DNA of 64,000 nt from Merdimonas sp963929015. Lineage in GTDB: Bacteria > Bacillota > Clostridia > Lachnospirales > Lachnospiraceae. The notes under the pieces were generated by a model. That model did not search any database. It was not told the origin of the DNA and saw only the letters and a program-made list of their open reading frames with translations. The stretch is from the NCBI RefSeq assembly GCF_963929015.1, contig NZ_CAWVHE010000008.1, positions 6,892 through 70,891 of the forward strand, given 5' to 3'. Made by a program: the position numbers and the translations under genes. Shown here in pieces: positions 63,783-64,000 of the stretch; position 1 is the first letter of the stretch, and every line of letters starts with the position of its first letter.

Positions 63783-64000
63783 CTACTTCCTCCATATTCC
63801 GGCTGCCAGAACCGTCATATCATCCAGCGGGAGCTCTCCGGACCACTCCAGCACCCTTCCCAGGATATGATGCGCCAGCTCCTTCGGGTTCACGATCTGT
63901 GCCTCCCGGATAAAACCGCACATCAAAGCCTCCTGCTCTCCTGCCGGAAGCGCATCCATCACCCCGTCCGTCACCATGATCACAAACACGCGATCTAGTG
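63783..64000 (-). CDS. spoIIE: SpoIIE-like PP2C phosphatase, C-terminal fragment
   Basis: The gene runs off the window; only the last 70 or so codons are seen. They read VFVIMVTDGVMDALP and, near the end, ELPLDDMTVLAAGIW, the metal-binding DG and DDMT motifs of PP2C-type phosphatases. SpoIIE dephosphorylates SpoIIAA to switch on sigma F in the forespore, and spoIIE upstream of tilS is a common clostridial layout. From the fragment alone another PP2C/SpoIIE-domain protein cannot be excluded. Confidence 0.8.
   Translation of the reverse strand, partial: LDRVFVIMVTDGVMDALPAGEQEALMCGFIREAQIVNPKELAHHILGRVLEWSGELPLDDMTVLAAGIWRK

Overview
This is ordinary chromosomal DNA from an anaerobic, spore-forming Firmicute, most likely a Lachnospiraceae gut species. 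The grounds are an anaerobic class III ribonucleotide reductase, a V-type ATPase, a split transketolase, LL-diaminopimelate aminotransferase, DUF1002, DUF5711 and DUF6512-type proteins, the C-terminal end of a SpoIIE-like gene, and a clostridial 16S rRNA. The genus cannot be settled by eye. I see no prophage, integrative element, insertion sequence, CRISPR array or defence island.

Layout. 37-5.6 kb (minus): nucleotide metabolism, nrdD-nrdG, purine nucleoside phosphorylase, an MTA/SAH deaminase-like amidohydrolase and a DUF1648 membrane protein, with a pair of NrdR-box-like palindromes upstream of nrdD. 5.7-6.2 kb: 72-bp tandem repeats, a long hairpin and tRNA-Lys(CTT). 6.3-7.6 kb (plus): a DUF6512-like membrane protein and an ATC-hydrolase-family protein. 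7.6-16.5 kb (minus): a nine-gene V-type ATPase operon in the order F(G/H)-C-I-K-G(F)-E-A-B-D, interrupted between B and D by a hairpin and 79-bp tandem repeats. 16.6-19.3 kb (plus): trmB, a 49-codon small gene, a thioredoxin and a secreted DUF1002 protein. 19.4-24.4 kb (minus): glgB and a 971-residue TPR/acidic/P-loop protein. 24.5-26.1 kb (plus): a polyol/uronate dehydrogenase, followed by about 800 bp of AT-rich decayed DNA. 27-33.3 kb (minus): ispH, then an rRNA operon whose order is 16S-5S-23S.

33.5-38.4 kb (minus): alpha-galactosidase, an ornithine-cyclodeaminase-family protein and an unusual IlvD/Edd dehydratase, with a divergent LysR regulator. 39.4-45.4 kb (minus): an operon resembling ugp (ATPase, two permeases, lipoprotein, glycerophosphodiesterase, HAD phosphatase). 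45.6-50.2 kb (minus): dapL, cvpA-like, DUF5711 and an MPN-like/LysM membrane protein. 50.4-52.9 kb (minus): transaldolase plus split transketolase, the non-oxidative pentose phosphate branch. 53-56.7 kb (minus): recR, ybaB, dnaX and pfkA. 56.9 kb (plus): map. 57.8-64 kb (minus): a GH13 neopullulanase-type enzyme, ftsH, hpt, tilS and the end of spoIIE, a classic Firmicute cluster.

The strongest items for a second look are the 5S gene lying between 16S and 23S, the recently amplified 79-bp repeats inside the V-ATPase operon, the dehydratase with altered metal-site residues, the large acidic P-loop protein, and a doublet repeat that sits immediately after two stop codons 57 kb apart.
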